Positions 1 through 12,100 of a stretch of DNA of 64,000 bases are shown here, piece after piece. Each line of letters starts with the position of its first letter. Position 1 is the first letter of the stretch. The DNA lies in NCBI RefSeq assembly GCF_011386835.1, contig NC_088797.1:35587583-35651582 (forward strand), read 5' to 3'. The translations under genes were made by a program, and so were the position numbers. The notes beneath the pieces were generated by a model that worked only from the letters and a program-made list of their open reading frames with translations, had not been told where the DNA came from and made no database searches. This stretch comes from Chrysemys picta bellii. Taxonomy: Eukaryota; Chordata; Testudines; Emydidae.

Positions 1-413
1 AAAATCAGCAATGTCAGATCTTTCACTTTAAAAGCTTATTGTCCAGTTCTTCAGATCTTCTCTAGTTCAAAGGGCTTGTGGGCAGAGGAAATACATTTCT
101 GTAGCACAGCAGAGTTGATATGTATGTCTGGATTTATTTATCCCTGGAAAGTCAGTTTCTTTACCATTCTGATTTTCAAGTTAGATTTTTTAAAATTCTC
201 TTTAGGGGATCAGCACAGGTATGGAAGAATAGATTTCATTCTAACTGTATATTGCATGGGGTCATTTAAAAACTAAAGTTGTTTAATTTCTAATTAAGCA
301 AAATACTAGTGGTGGTATTTGGTGCCATTAAGATAAAACTTGTTCAGAGTTGAATAGCTGTGCAGCTAAGCTATATTTCCTGAAACTAGGACTGTTGTGT
401 ACAAATTTCTCTA
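1..413. other. 5' flank of let-7f, no gene seen
   Basis: AT-rich sequence with no recognisable exon or repeat. If the cluster is transcribed as in other vertebrates, this is part of the let-7 primary transcript. I looked for the let-7a-1 mature sequence (differing from let-7f at one base) and did not find it. It normally lies a few hundred bases upstream of let-7f, so it is probably just outside the window. Confidence 0.5.
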
Positions 414-500
414 GCGGAGTGAGGTAGTAGATTGTATAGTTGTAGGGTAGTTATTTTACCCTGTTCAGGAGATAACTATACAATCTATTGCCTTCCCCGA
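414..500 (+). ncRNA. MIRLET7F1: let-7f microRNA precursor (let-7f-1 type)
   Basis: The 5p mature RNA occupies 420-441 and reads as canonical let-7f, with seed GAGGTAG at 421-427. The 3p strand is at 476-497 (CTATACAATCTATTGCC...). The arms pair along their length with a loop around 442-470 containing the usual let-7f-1 loop words. Let-7 RNAs guide Argonaute to CTACCTC-type sites in target 3'UTRs and act as a differentiation timer; the precursor is processed by Drosha and Dicer and blocked by LIN28. The precursor ends were set by analogy with the human 87-nt hairpin. The next cluster member, let-7d, starts about 1 kb downstream on the same strand, so both are probably cut from one primary transcript. 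Confidence 0.97.
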
Positions 501-1506
501 GGAGTAAAAAAAATCTGCAGTTCCTTTGCATGCTAGCTGAGCATCCTGAGTTTACAGTTGGTGAGTGGACTTTCACTCAAGCCTGTAAAATATCAGGTGA
601 TTGAGTGGCTGGATTTACAGCACTAAATGCTAATGTGGCACACACTAACATTGCATTTGGCTACTATGCTGAATTTTTTTCAAAGGTGAGTGATATATTG
701 CTGATTTTTATATACAAATGGTCTTTCAAGTGTGTTCTGTTGCGTTACTAATCTTGACTTCAATTGGTCAGACAGCTACACAAGTTTTGAAATTCATGGC
801 TGCCCTGACAGCATGTAGCCCAAGTAGCCAGTGAACTGATTTGGGAGAAAATGGCTTCAGCAGTACTATCCTGTGTAAACACGTCTGTCTCCCTCCACTT
901 CTCCACCCCCCCAATGCTAGGAAGTGAAATTAAGTTAGTGGTTCTCCACTTTTTTCTTTGCACCTTACTAAATGGGAGGGTAATCCCAAACAGTGTAGGA
1001 TGGCTATGATCCCCTGATGCCTGTTTTAAGCTTCTTGGGGGGTTATGAGCCCCAGAAGGTTTTCTTTACCCAATAAATCTGAGCTGGTTACATTTTATTT
1101 ATTTTTTTAAATGGCATAGGCTCAAACTTGTTTTCTCATTGCCTAAAATGGTTAAACCCTGACTAGTTTATTGTGTGGGAGAAGGAGCTACCTGATAAGT
1201 GATCATTTTAGGGGCTGTTCTGACTGAACAAGTGGTAGTGGTAATTAAGGTAAAACTGAAGCAGTATATCAGTCATCAGGGTTTTTAGTCGAGACAACTT
1301 TTGTAACTGATCTACCATTCCTGACTTAAACAATATTACCAAATATAGTGAAATAAAGCTGAAGTTACCTGGAAGTATAAATGAATGTAAAATGTCACAG
1401 TATATGCATGTCTGAAAACAAAGTCAAAAGAAACTACAATAAAAGTTAACAGCTGATTTCACAGTGCAGCTGCTAAATAGAAGAACTGCAGAAGAAACAG
1501 TGGGCT
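501..1506. other. let-7f to let-7d spacer
   Basis: About 1 kb between the two hairpins. It is presumably part of the same primary transcript. I see no further hairpin of microRNA type, no exon and no clear transposon. Confidence 0.5.
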
Positions 1507-1593
1507 CCTAGGAAGAGGTAGTAGGTTGCATAGTTTTAGGGCAGAGATTTTGCTCACAAGGAGTTAACTATACAACCTGCTGCCTTTCTTAGG
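1507..1593 (+). ncRNA. MIRLET7D: let-7d microRNA precursor
   Basis: The 5p mature RNA is at 1514-1535. It starts with A rather than U and contains GGTTGCATAGTT, which distinguishes let-7d from the other let-7 members. The 3p strand is at 1568-1589 (CTATACAACCTGCTGCC...). The stem closes with CCTAGGA/TTAGGG at 1507-1513 and 1588-1593. The 3p arm reads CTATACAACC where, from memory, the human sequence has CTATACGACC; this single change sits in the passenger strand and keeps pairing. It shares strand and probably primary transcript with let-7f. Confidence 0.97.
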
Positions 1594-2698
1594 GCTTTAT
1601 TATTACAACAGGACCATTTTGGCTCAGTCTAAACTTCTGCAGCTTTGATATGTGAAGAAAAAAACGGTATAAGCCAAACCAATATTTGATCATATTAAGT
1701 TTTAATGAAACTAAGTGTGGCAGCAACAGACTCATTCTGACAACCCATGTACAGTACTAACCGCAAGGTTGCAGCAGTATAGTGCTGCTTTTGAGGACAA
1801 ACAGAACACACTATTTGCTCCTTTAGTAAAAGTGAGTGGTGTAATATGGTAAAATAGTCTCTCACCTTCCTTTCAAGATTAGGCTAAGATTTTCCAGCAC
1901 TGAATAAGAGTTAAAGTGTATTGTTAATTCAAGTGACTTTTAATGATCTTATTAGAAGTGAGGGATAGACCTCTTCTCTTAAAGTACTCAGTGCTTATGA
2001 AAGTCTCAAGTTCCTAATGACAACTCAAATGTCCTATTTTTCTAGAGGAGTAAACATCTAAAATAGTTAAGCTTGATTTTATTGATCATGGGTATGTGGG
2101 ATATTTTTAAGGGAAGACTTGCAACCAGCTTAAAAACAAATAATGTTGAATGAATCACAAGCAGTGGAAGGAAGTATAGTGGTCCTTTCCTGTAGATGTG
2201 TGAAAGTACAAACTCTTCCATGATTACACCATTGCAATGTAAATTTATAGCTGAGTTATGTACTTTTTGCAAGACTTCACACTGGTCTAAATCTTGCAGG
2301 TGTGGAAAAGATGTCCCCTGCTATGTTACTTAGGGGTAGTCAGTACTTAAGTCTGTACTTTTTTAAAGAAGTTTACAGCATATCATCCATCTTCTGGATA
2401 AAACACCATGCCAGGAGATGTTGCACTGAACCACACTATATTGACAGAACCAGGTTCAAGAATTGTTTCCTCCTTGTATTTTAATTTACGTATGTATTGA
2501 GTATTTTCCATGTGACTAATTGTACTTTGTTGCAGATCCAATAAATTTTAAACTGTTGTATGACTCTTTTTTAGTGTAAGAGCACCCAACTTTTCATAAT
2601 GGAAAGTGAGGTTTACTTATTGAGGTACTGCATTCTAAAGGCTGTAATATAAAGAGTGGTGGCATTACTGAAATTAGTGTGTTTTTTAAAGGAATATT
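1594..2698. other. 3' flank of let-7d, no gene seen
   Basis: AT-rich sequence between let-7d and the 3' end of the convergent F-box gene. It contains a + strand AATAAA (2540-2545), but no exon or repeat I can name. Confidence 0.45.
2540..2545 (+). terminator. candidate poly(A) signal for the let-7 primary transcript
   Basis: AATAAA on the + strand about 950 bp after let-7d and before the convergent gene. It is the right place for the primary transcript to end, but a lone hexamer in AT-rich DNA is weak evidence. Confidence 0.2.
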
Positions 2699-2704
2699 TT
2701 TATT
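2699..2704 (-). terminator. FBXW12: candidate poly(A) signal of FBXW12
   Basis: TTTATT on the + strand, AATAAA on the - strand, about 390 bp after the FBXW12 stop codon. It would give a 3'UTR of roughly 0.4 kb. Other hexamers further on cannot be excluded. Confidence 0.25.
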
Positions 2705-3096
2705 TCATAATTAGACTAGATAATGTTTACGAGAGGTCATACCTAAGCTATACTTTATGGTTGATATACTGAAGTTTACATTTGAGGGGTGGTAGTAGCA
2801 TTTTTATGTCTACTGTAGACTGACTTCACCCCCACAACTGATGGTTTCTGATTGAGGGGACCTAGCTTCATGGTGCTAATCTGCATCTCTTCTATTAACA
2901 TGGGGGTGTTCACAAAGCTTATCACTGCATATTGCTCCAAGGGAACAGCTCTTTGTTCATACTTAAGGTACTGCTAGTTCACCATAAAGCCTTTGTTTTC
3001 CCTACATAGTGCCCTATACTTAACAGAAGAAAGCTTTGCAAAGCAACACCCAAAACTGCAGCTAAAATAATGAAGGATCATTACATATTTCTCTAT

Positions 3097-3196
3097 TTAC
3101 AGGTTAAAGGAATATGCTCTTAAAATACTTGTTTCATCACTTTCAGCCACTACACCTACGATGCTGATGTTGTCACATGCCACATCCGTAAAGCCC
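3097..3196 (-). CDS. FBXW12: FBXW12 coding exon 10 and stop
   Basis: 100 bases encoding GFTDVACDNISIVGVVAESDETSILRAYSFNL and a TAA stop (3097-3099). Acceptor CAACAG. The short C-terminal strand would close the propeller. Confidence 0.91.
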
Positions 3197-6100
3197 CTGT
3201 TGTGGAAAAATTGTGAACAGAACATGTTAAACTGAAAACCTTTAAAAGGAGACATGACTATAACTAGCTGCCTCTTAAGTTAGGATCTTTTACAATTTAA
3301 AGTTTAAACACATCCATTAAATCCATATTTTAATCTAGCAGCCTGAAGCACCTAAGCAGAAACCACCTGTGACCTAATCTGTTAAACAGTCCAGACAGGC
3401 ACCCTAAACTTTCAGAGCTTGGGGGGAGGAGATCCTGAACATTACCTTTCCTGTATGTTGCATGAGCTCTGCCTGGCGTTTAAACTCCACTACACTGCAG
3501 CTTCTCAAACATAGTCTTGATGCTGTTTGTGTCTAATTAGCAAAGGCTCAACTAACTGAAAAATAAAAGGTGTGACTTTTTTGAAGGATGGTTTACAGCA
3601 GAAATTGACTTTATAAAAAAGAATGCTATTAAAATACAAGAACCACATGCTCAACTCACTAGAAATATTTTACATATAAAAAAGGTTGACATGGCCTTCA
3701 GCCATTTATTTTCTACAGTTGTTTGAACAGTAGGGTAATCTATTCCCAAAATGTTCACTTAAATTCCTCCCCCCACTTTGGAGGAGACAGCAGTAGTGAC
3801 AATGTCACTTAAGCTTTCAATGTACTGAGTTAGCCTCCACTTTTTGTAAGTGGAAGCAAGTTAATCATAAAAACAAAGGCTTGATTTATATCACAACTTG
3901 TTAGCTTTGTCTAGTTACCAACTGAGCTGTCTTACCTTGACCATCTGTGGGTTCCCCCTAGTAAATAATAGCGACTTGTCAGTGAAGAGATTTTGTTTAC
4001 TTTTTTCCATGTGTACACACGGAGTGAGAGATCCAAAGATGATGTGACAACACGAAAAGCATCCTTCCAATTTAAAGTAAAATACTGTAGTTAGAGTACA
4101 GTAAACAATGCTGTTCTCCCTCCCCCCCAAGAACTAAACAGTTGAGACACATACCACCCATATTGAAGTGATTGTATTGTTGTGATGCTGGAAAGCTTCT
4201 ACTTGAGTCCCAAAAATTGAATATAGTTCTAAGTTTGCTCCACATCCTAAAAGAATTGTTTCTGTGCCATGTCCTTTCATGAGAATTTCTGTGGTCCAAG
4301 TTCCTCCTGGTAGTGTGAAACTTGCAACCTGTTGAGCTTTTATAAAGAAAATACTTCAAAGATTATATTTCAACTCTAAAATCACTTCTACCAAAATCTG
4401 CAGTAAAGAGTTATATATAAAAATAAAAGAAACCCCTTCTCTGGTGCCCAGACAGCTCAGGGCTGCTTACTAGGAGTAAGAGATTTCAAAGGTGGTGAGA
4501 CTGACCTACAACATCCCATGATGAGTCTCTCTCTCTCTCCCCCTTTGTGATAGTGCTACATTGTTAGTCAGGAGAAGCCGTTGACAGGAGCCCTGTTTTT
4601 ACATAAGGGGCTGCAGGCTGTGTGTTCTCTATGAGGGTCCCTTGACTTTTGAAATTACTTTCTGCCCACCAGGGACCATGTGTATATTTTAATTTAGCCT
4701 CTTATCCTTTTTTTCCCCCCTTGTAGTCCTTATGCAGAATGAAAATCTCCTCTCTACCCCTTAAGTAACGTCTTGAGAACAAAGGGGGGCCTGCTACTAT
4801 ACCCTAATGGTCAACTGGCTCTGTTGGTGCAGTGGTAGTGATTGTTTCCAGAGTTGAGTACCTCTGGCCACTTACATGTCTGTGTGCCCTAGCTGAGTTT
4901 GACTGCTGGGACAGTACATGGGGAAATCGTTGGCTTCAGTAAGGCCACAAGCTATGTTGTACAGCTTTACAGATCAATTTTAAACACCTCAAACTGCAAC
5001 CAGAAGCTAGCATAGTTCCTGAAGAACAGCTGCAACAAATGCAACTGTTATTTTTTTCGAGTCTCTTATAACAATAATGGATTTTACCCACATCAAAAAA
5101 AAAAAAGTCACCTTTGGGAGAGACCAACTATAGAAAATTCCATCCCTAAAATAAAATATTTTGTATCCTGAACTATAATAAGACACCTGTGATTACTACA
5201 AAATAAAATAAAATTTCTCTGCTATGAAGTGTTAATAGGCAATAGATATCAAAACATACCTAGAACTTCCATTTTATATTTAGACTTTTTGAGAGCTAGA
5301 TCAAACACTGTGATGTTCCTTTGAACTGACATGCGATCTCGGTGCACTACTGCTATTCTTGCTGGTGCTTTTGGTAACCAGCAGACTACAGCACAATTGT
5401 TGACAGGCAGCCAGCTAGATTCAGGTGATTCATCTGCTGGGTTAATCAAGCAATCTGTATGAAATATCTGGTGTAGAGAAAAACAAAGACAAATATACTA
5501 TTCAGACTGCAGTGCCACCTCTGAAAAACCTTAGATTTCATAATTCTTGTTAAGGATTTTTTCCATTAAGAAAAGCTTTTTGCTAATTCAGATTTATTGA
5601 AGTTTATCTTTCAATGGTTTATTGAGTCATCACACTTAATGAAAAGTGAGAGGTTGATGCTTGTGAAAGCATGGCATAGGACCTGGCATAGCTGAGCCAT
5701 AGAGCTTGTCTCCACTTAGGGAGGGATCGACGCACAGTGATCAAGCCACGGGGGGTGGGGTGTCAATTTAGTGGGTCTAGTGAAGAGCTGCTAAATCAAC
5801 TGCCGCTCGCTCTCTTGTTGACTGGTACCCCACTGGAACAAGAAGCGTAAAGGTAAGTCGACGAGAGTTTCTCCCGTCAACCCAGCGCAGTATAGACACC
5901 GCAATAAGTTGACCTACGAGTTATTCACATAGTCAGAGTTGCATAACTTAGGTCCATTTAGCCCGGTAGTGTAGACCTACCCATTCCTTATACAGCTCTG
6001 CTAGTATATCTGAATGTTTAATGACAGCAGTCTCTGCTATTCCAGTCCACTTTCCTTTTGTCCAACAGGCAGCTGTGCTAAAATGTGCATGTAGAAAGGG

Positions 6101-9100
6101 TGTATGGGGTGTTGACTAGAAGGACGCCAGCAGAGTACTGCTGAAAGTGGCACTTTTTGCACAAAGAAAGATCACAAATGACTTGTGGCTTGGTTTATTA
6201 TTTTGTGAGGTGTTTCTAGTAAACTTTTCAGTGTCCATTCTAAAACAATCTAACCTGTCAAGGGCTGTTGAAAATTTGTTGTTGCTCAAGTTATCTAATT
6301 TATGGTAGAATATCTCTTAAGCAAATATGAATCTAGGGTGAGTTCAAAGCTGGTTGGGAAACAACATTTTCTGCAAAAATGTATTTTTGGAAAAAAATGT
6401 ATCCTGAATTGGAACAAAAATGCCAAAACCTCAAATTTTCACAGAACTGAAATCCCACATTATTTTGTTTCAGAAACACTGAAAGATGGTGTTTCCAAAA
6501 TGAAATGTGTTCCCTAGGATCCCTGGCTGCCCATCTGGTAGGCTGCAATGGAGATGGGGACACTGGAAACCCTGACAGCTGCTAATGAAAGTAATGATTG
6601 TCTCACTGCTGCCCATCACTGAATAGCAGCTGTGAAATTGACCAGACTCTGGTCAAGTTAAGCATCTTGTCAGTTTCACTGCTGCTATTTAGTGGTGGGC
6701 AGCAGTGAAACTGAAAAAGAATGGTCAGTAAGTCTGCATCTGCCAGATGGACCCTGGGTCCTCTGTAGCCTACCTGGCAAACTGACTAGGAGCATTGAGT
6801 CACACGCTCCTGTCGCAGCCAGGGCTCTCAGAAGTTGGGCAACAGAGGGAAGTAACTGGCCTGGAAGATATGGGGTCCTGAATCCAGGGAAGTCCGCATA
6901 GGCGAGCTAGCAGAAAACCAGGCAGGAGTCCAATGTAAATTTGTCAAAGTCTACCCCTTTCCAAAAAAACCATTCAGGTTTTGACAAATCAACAAATTCG
7001 GATGAAAAAAGTGTCTTGTTGGAATGTAGCTGAACCTAGCCGTTAGCAAGATTTCTCATTCTGTAAAGATGAGGAGCTTGATAATAACCACTAGGTTTAT
7101 CAGATGCCCAACGCTGAGAACAAGTTATTTGTTTACTCTTCCAGCAAAGTTTCTATGGTATTTTTATTTTTCTAATTTTCATATTAGTTATTAGCAGATA
7201 TGGAAAATTAGTACATTGATGGCTCTACTTGCACCACAAAAATATAAAATGTAACATTTTAGATATTCAAATTGAGCCTGTTGCATTACAAGCAGAGTGT
7301 TCGTAACAGAGAGAGCTGCATTATAAATTAGGTGTACTGCCATTAAGACTTATGGAATAAAATACATTGGGCACTTCGTTCAGGAAGGGCAAATTCTTTA
7401 AGTTAATTAGGAAAATGTTCTAACAAAGGAAGAATAAATGTTTACCTACTTTGAGGTAGAGATTGTTCTATATAAAGGCTGCTGAGTCCATTAGTCAGTG
7501 AGATATGCCAATAGATCAAGAGGAAGGTGAGAGACTATATTAAAACATAGAGATCCTATATTTAAAGGCAGCTCCCAATTTTACGTAATACTGTACCTTT
7601 GGAGATGGAGCTGCATTCTCAGTAGATCCAGCAATTACCCATTGCTCGTCTGGTGAACAAAGTAATAAATCAATGCTAGAGTTTTGAAATGCTGTAATAC
7701 ATGAGACCTGATTTAGATTAGGAACTTCTAGCGTATAGATAGCACCTCCTGCAGTGGCTGCCTACAATAAAAAAAAAAAAAGATGAGTAAGAAAGAAACA
7801 TGGTTACAACATCCCAGCTTCTGTAAAAAAAGAATTTATATGAATCTGAAGGTTTAGTGCTCATGACATCAAGCATTTTTGTCTCATTTGAATTTAAACT
7901 TTGAGTGGTACTATCAGCACCACGCCTGAAGGCTAAAGTGTATCTCACATCAAGATGCGCATAGCACAGAGTCTCCTACATAGTTCATTCAAAAGAAAAG
8001 GAAAGGAAACTTCCTACTGTTGACTGAGCTTTAAAAAAAAAAAAAAAGAGAGCTGAGTCCATTTTTAGGGTTCATCACAGCTGCTCTCCTGCTGCTCTTA
8101 CAGCAGTTGGCATACAGGATGAACACAACCCTGTGGAGGTAGAACCACCTCATTATATGTAGTGTTGTAAATCAGACCTTCTATGTATTGTGTATCAGGA
8201 GCAGCAGAAGCAAAAGGCAGTAGAGAGATATTTCCTAATGATTCAGCATCTTTGATTCCAGTCTCTGAAGTGGGAATTTAATTCTTCACCAGTCCATCAT
8301 GTGCTTCTGCAGTAGCACAATGCCACTATGCTGTAGTTTTGAACTACTATAATACACATTCAGTCTTCTTAACCCTATTCCCGGCAGTTATGACAAAAAC
8401 AGGACTGTGCAGTGCTCATCCCCTCACTAGCAGCACTAAATCCACAGAGGGCTGAAACAGTCACTTCCCAAACAAGCCCCACAAAGACAACTATAGTTAA
8501 AGCCTTTTTCTATTCCTAGCCAAAATAAACACAAATTCTATTGTCCTGCTCTGGCATACTTCCACACCACACATGCCTGTACTTGCTCCATTGTAATAGC
8601 AAGGCAGAAGATGTACATTACAGCCATTTGTATAAACACTTAGTATGTGGCATTTTCCTGTGTTCTAGATACTTTGTTCCAAAAACCAAAAAGATATAGA
8701 CAAACTCAAGGGAGTCCAAGGAAGAGAAACCAAAAATGATTAAAGGGCCTGGAGGAAAGATTAGAAGAACTAAATATAATGTGGGTAAGGAGCAACTTGA
8801 AGGGGATCTGATAGTCTCCAAAGGGTATAAACACAAGGAAGCATGACTGTGCTATCATCAACAGAAAAAGAATGAAGGTAGTAAAATAATAAATTTTAAG
8901 CTAAAAATCAGAACTCCAGGCTGTGAGAACGAAAGCCCTTGGAAGTGACACATCCACAGTCTAGTGGTTAAAGTTCTATCCCTGCAGACGTTTGAAATGA
9001 GACTGGATGAAGCACTAGAACATAGATCATCTAGTGCAGAATAATTCATTCTTTACAAACTGTTCTAGGATGAAATCCTGGCCTCAGTGAAGTTAATTGA

Positions 9101-12100
9101 AGTTTTGCCATTGATTCCAATGGGGCCGAGATTTCACCTGAAGTCTCAATACATTTTATGCACCTTTAATTCCTATCTCCCAGTGCTTAAAATGCATCAC
9201 ATCAGAAGCATATTCCTCATTATTTTAAACGAGCACATATCTAGGTGTAGCTGATCTTGTTAGATAGTGGTCATTAATTTATAGTCACCGTGGTTTACTT
9301 ACAGTTAGGAAGGGCTTGTCGTTCACTGAGTAGGTAACCAAACTGGACGAGGACGACGATGTGGAGAATGCAGCAAGCTCTTCCCCACTTTCTCCATGCC
9401 AGACCTTGATGGTTCCACGGGCATCTGTGCTGATTGCTAGTTTGTACTCTGGGACAGTAATAACCTTTACAAATGGCACTTCCTGGGAGGGACTTGACCA
9501 TATCTGTGTACCCTGAACAAAAATATGCAGTTAGGGGCCAGCTTATGGGCATTTTAAATAGATTTAAATTGTTATCAATAATGCATCCCTTTCCCCCCAT
9601 TGCTTGTTTTTGTATGTATATATCATTGAAGATATTACCTATTTCAACAACATTTTGCTTGGTATTTTCCAGTGTTTGTGTTGAAATAGTTTTCCTTTAA
9701 CAAGATAGCCATTATTTTCTCCTTGTTGGAACTCTCCCCCCGCACTGGATTCTAATAATGACTCAGCTTACTCCATTGTATTTCAAAAATCCTAAAGTGC
9801 AGCCAAGAAGCTCTTTCCAAAGATGAGATTTTAAATAATTTGATGTTTCCTTTGCACCACAAATCTCACTTATTCTTCCCACACCCAATGACACTGCAGA
9901 CCACAGGACTGGAAAATTCCACTCCTTCACCCCCACTTCAGAGCAAGAATCTGCAATAGCTTTTAAATCTTCAATCTCCCCTATTCATCAGAAACTGGTC
10001 TGCACTGAGAATTAATAGCACATTTTAGAGCCAAATGTACATGCAGGCAGACTACACAGCAACATTTGCTACCTTGCTATGCAAATTCATCTCAGTTTGG
10101 ACCTACAATACGATACCCTTTGCTACTCAAGTCCTGGGTCTCTCCTGAGCAGGAACTGCCAATAGCATTTCAGTCTGCCAAAATGGATGGTGGTTTCTGA
10201 AGTGGTCTAATGATCACAAGAATTAAATTGAGACCAAGCACACTTCCACAAGTCATCTATTGCAAGATTTGATTCTAAGTTCATCCTTGGCATAATTCTG
10301 TTCAGGTCAGCTGATACAAGCAGAGTTGCACCTGCTTGCTCCCATGGGTCAAGTTCTATCCTGTTGTAACTGACACACAAGTCCTGGGCTGAACTCAACA
10401 GTGACAAAGTGTTGTAAATCTGTCAAAAAATGGGTGTGCATGTCACATGATAGATGTTATTGGTCAGTGTCCATTGATTTACCATTTAATAGGCATGCAA
10501 AATGTAGGTGTGTAATACTGCATGCCAAAGGTTTGTAGGGGGGGGAATGCTACCAATACCAGCACCAGCTAACTTAAAAGTTTGCCATATTATTGCACTC
10601 ATTTCCCCAACCATGTTTTCAATGGTCCAGCTCTCGTAATTGATCTTGAATGCTTTATGTTTGGCCAGTTAAATGTCACAGTTAGAAAATACAGCTTAAA
10701 TGGAACCAGTATGTGATACTGTGCAGTCCTGGAGTATCTTAATATTACCATTTTAAATTTTGATTGCATTTAACAAGTCTAGTTTCTCTAAAAGTAATAT
10801 TCCCCAATAGCTGTTTTCAGGGGCAATAAAGCCCAATAGTCAGTGACTACCTTTAAAAAAAAAAAAAAGTAGAAATCAATAAATATGGCACTTTAATCTT
10901 ATTGCAAGATTGTCAGGCTGAACATTGTGTAGCACCCACCTCCCAAGAACTCCCCAGAAAAAGCAGCAACAGCAAATACTTAACGCTCTTAGAAATTCTG
11001 ATCTAAGATCTAATTCAAATTAATTAGAAGCTTAATTTGAGTGGAGCTTTGATGCATGAAAAACCTTCACTGTAATAGGACAGAATACTAGAAATATGAA
11101 TTGCTTGCAAACTTTGCCAGATCTCTCTGTTCCTCTCAGATGTGGACAGAGAAGTCAGGGAAGAAGCAAAGTCTGATCTCATTAATATACCATGTTTTTT
11201 GTGCTGTGATTTGAATTACATATTGAACATTAGGGATGACATCTGCAGCCTGCATCTCTAGTCAGAGTTTAAGGCCGGAAGGAACCACTAGATCATTGTT
11301 TAATCTCCTGTATATCACAGGCCGCTACCACCCCGCACCCACACACTAAACCCCACAACCAAAATGAGACTAAAGGACTAGACTATTCTGTGCCACAGGC
11401 AGAGAATAGGAGGTCCCAAGCTGCATCAGTGCCCGAGGCCCCCACAATTGCAGGGAAATGTCAGACTCTCCTAAAAACAAAGTGTTTTCTCCCACAACTC
11501 CTATTGGGAGGGTGTTTGAGAACCTCTTTCCTCTGATGGTTAGAAGCCTTCTAAATTTCAGCCTGAATTTGTTCATGGATAGTTTACATTCATTTGCTCT
11601 TGTGCCAACATTGTCCTTTAGCTTAAATAGCTCTTTGCCCTCCCTGGTATTTAGCCCTCTCCCACCTCCCCCAACATATTTATAGATAGCAATCTTATCC
11701 CCTCTCAGACTTTTGCTAGCCTAAATAAGCCAAGCTCTTCCAGTCTCCCATCATAAAATACGTCCTCTATTCCCCAATTATCCTATAGCTCTTCTCTGCA
11801 CCTGTTCCAATTTGAATTAATATTTCCTGAATGTGGGTGACCACAATTGTATCCAGTATTCCAAGTGAAATGTTACTAATACTTTGTACAAATAGCATTA
11901 TTGTTTCTTGGTCTGTACTGGAAATGCCTCTCCTAATACATCCAAGGATCGCATTTGCCTTTTTCACAGCCACATTAAATTGATGACTCAGTTATTCTGT
12001 GCTTGACCCATACACCCAGGTCTCTCGCCTCCTCTGTCGCTTCTAATTGATGGACTCCACATGAGTACCTGGGCTGTTAATCTTTTGTGATCAAGACTGG

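Larger units (their letters stand above)
3197..5259 (-). other. FBXW12: FBXW12 introns 9, 8 and 7
   Basis: Introns at 3197-3935, 4064-4154 and 4337-5259. I see no transposon I can name with confidence. Intron 8 is only 91 bases. Confidence 0.6.

Noticed and set aside
4072..4359. 95-codon - strand frame
   Set aside because: It is the wrong frame over FBXW12 exon 8; the real frame gives the WD-type sequence and joins in phase.
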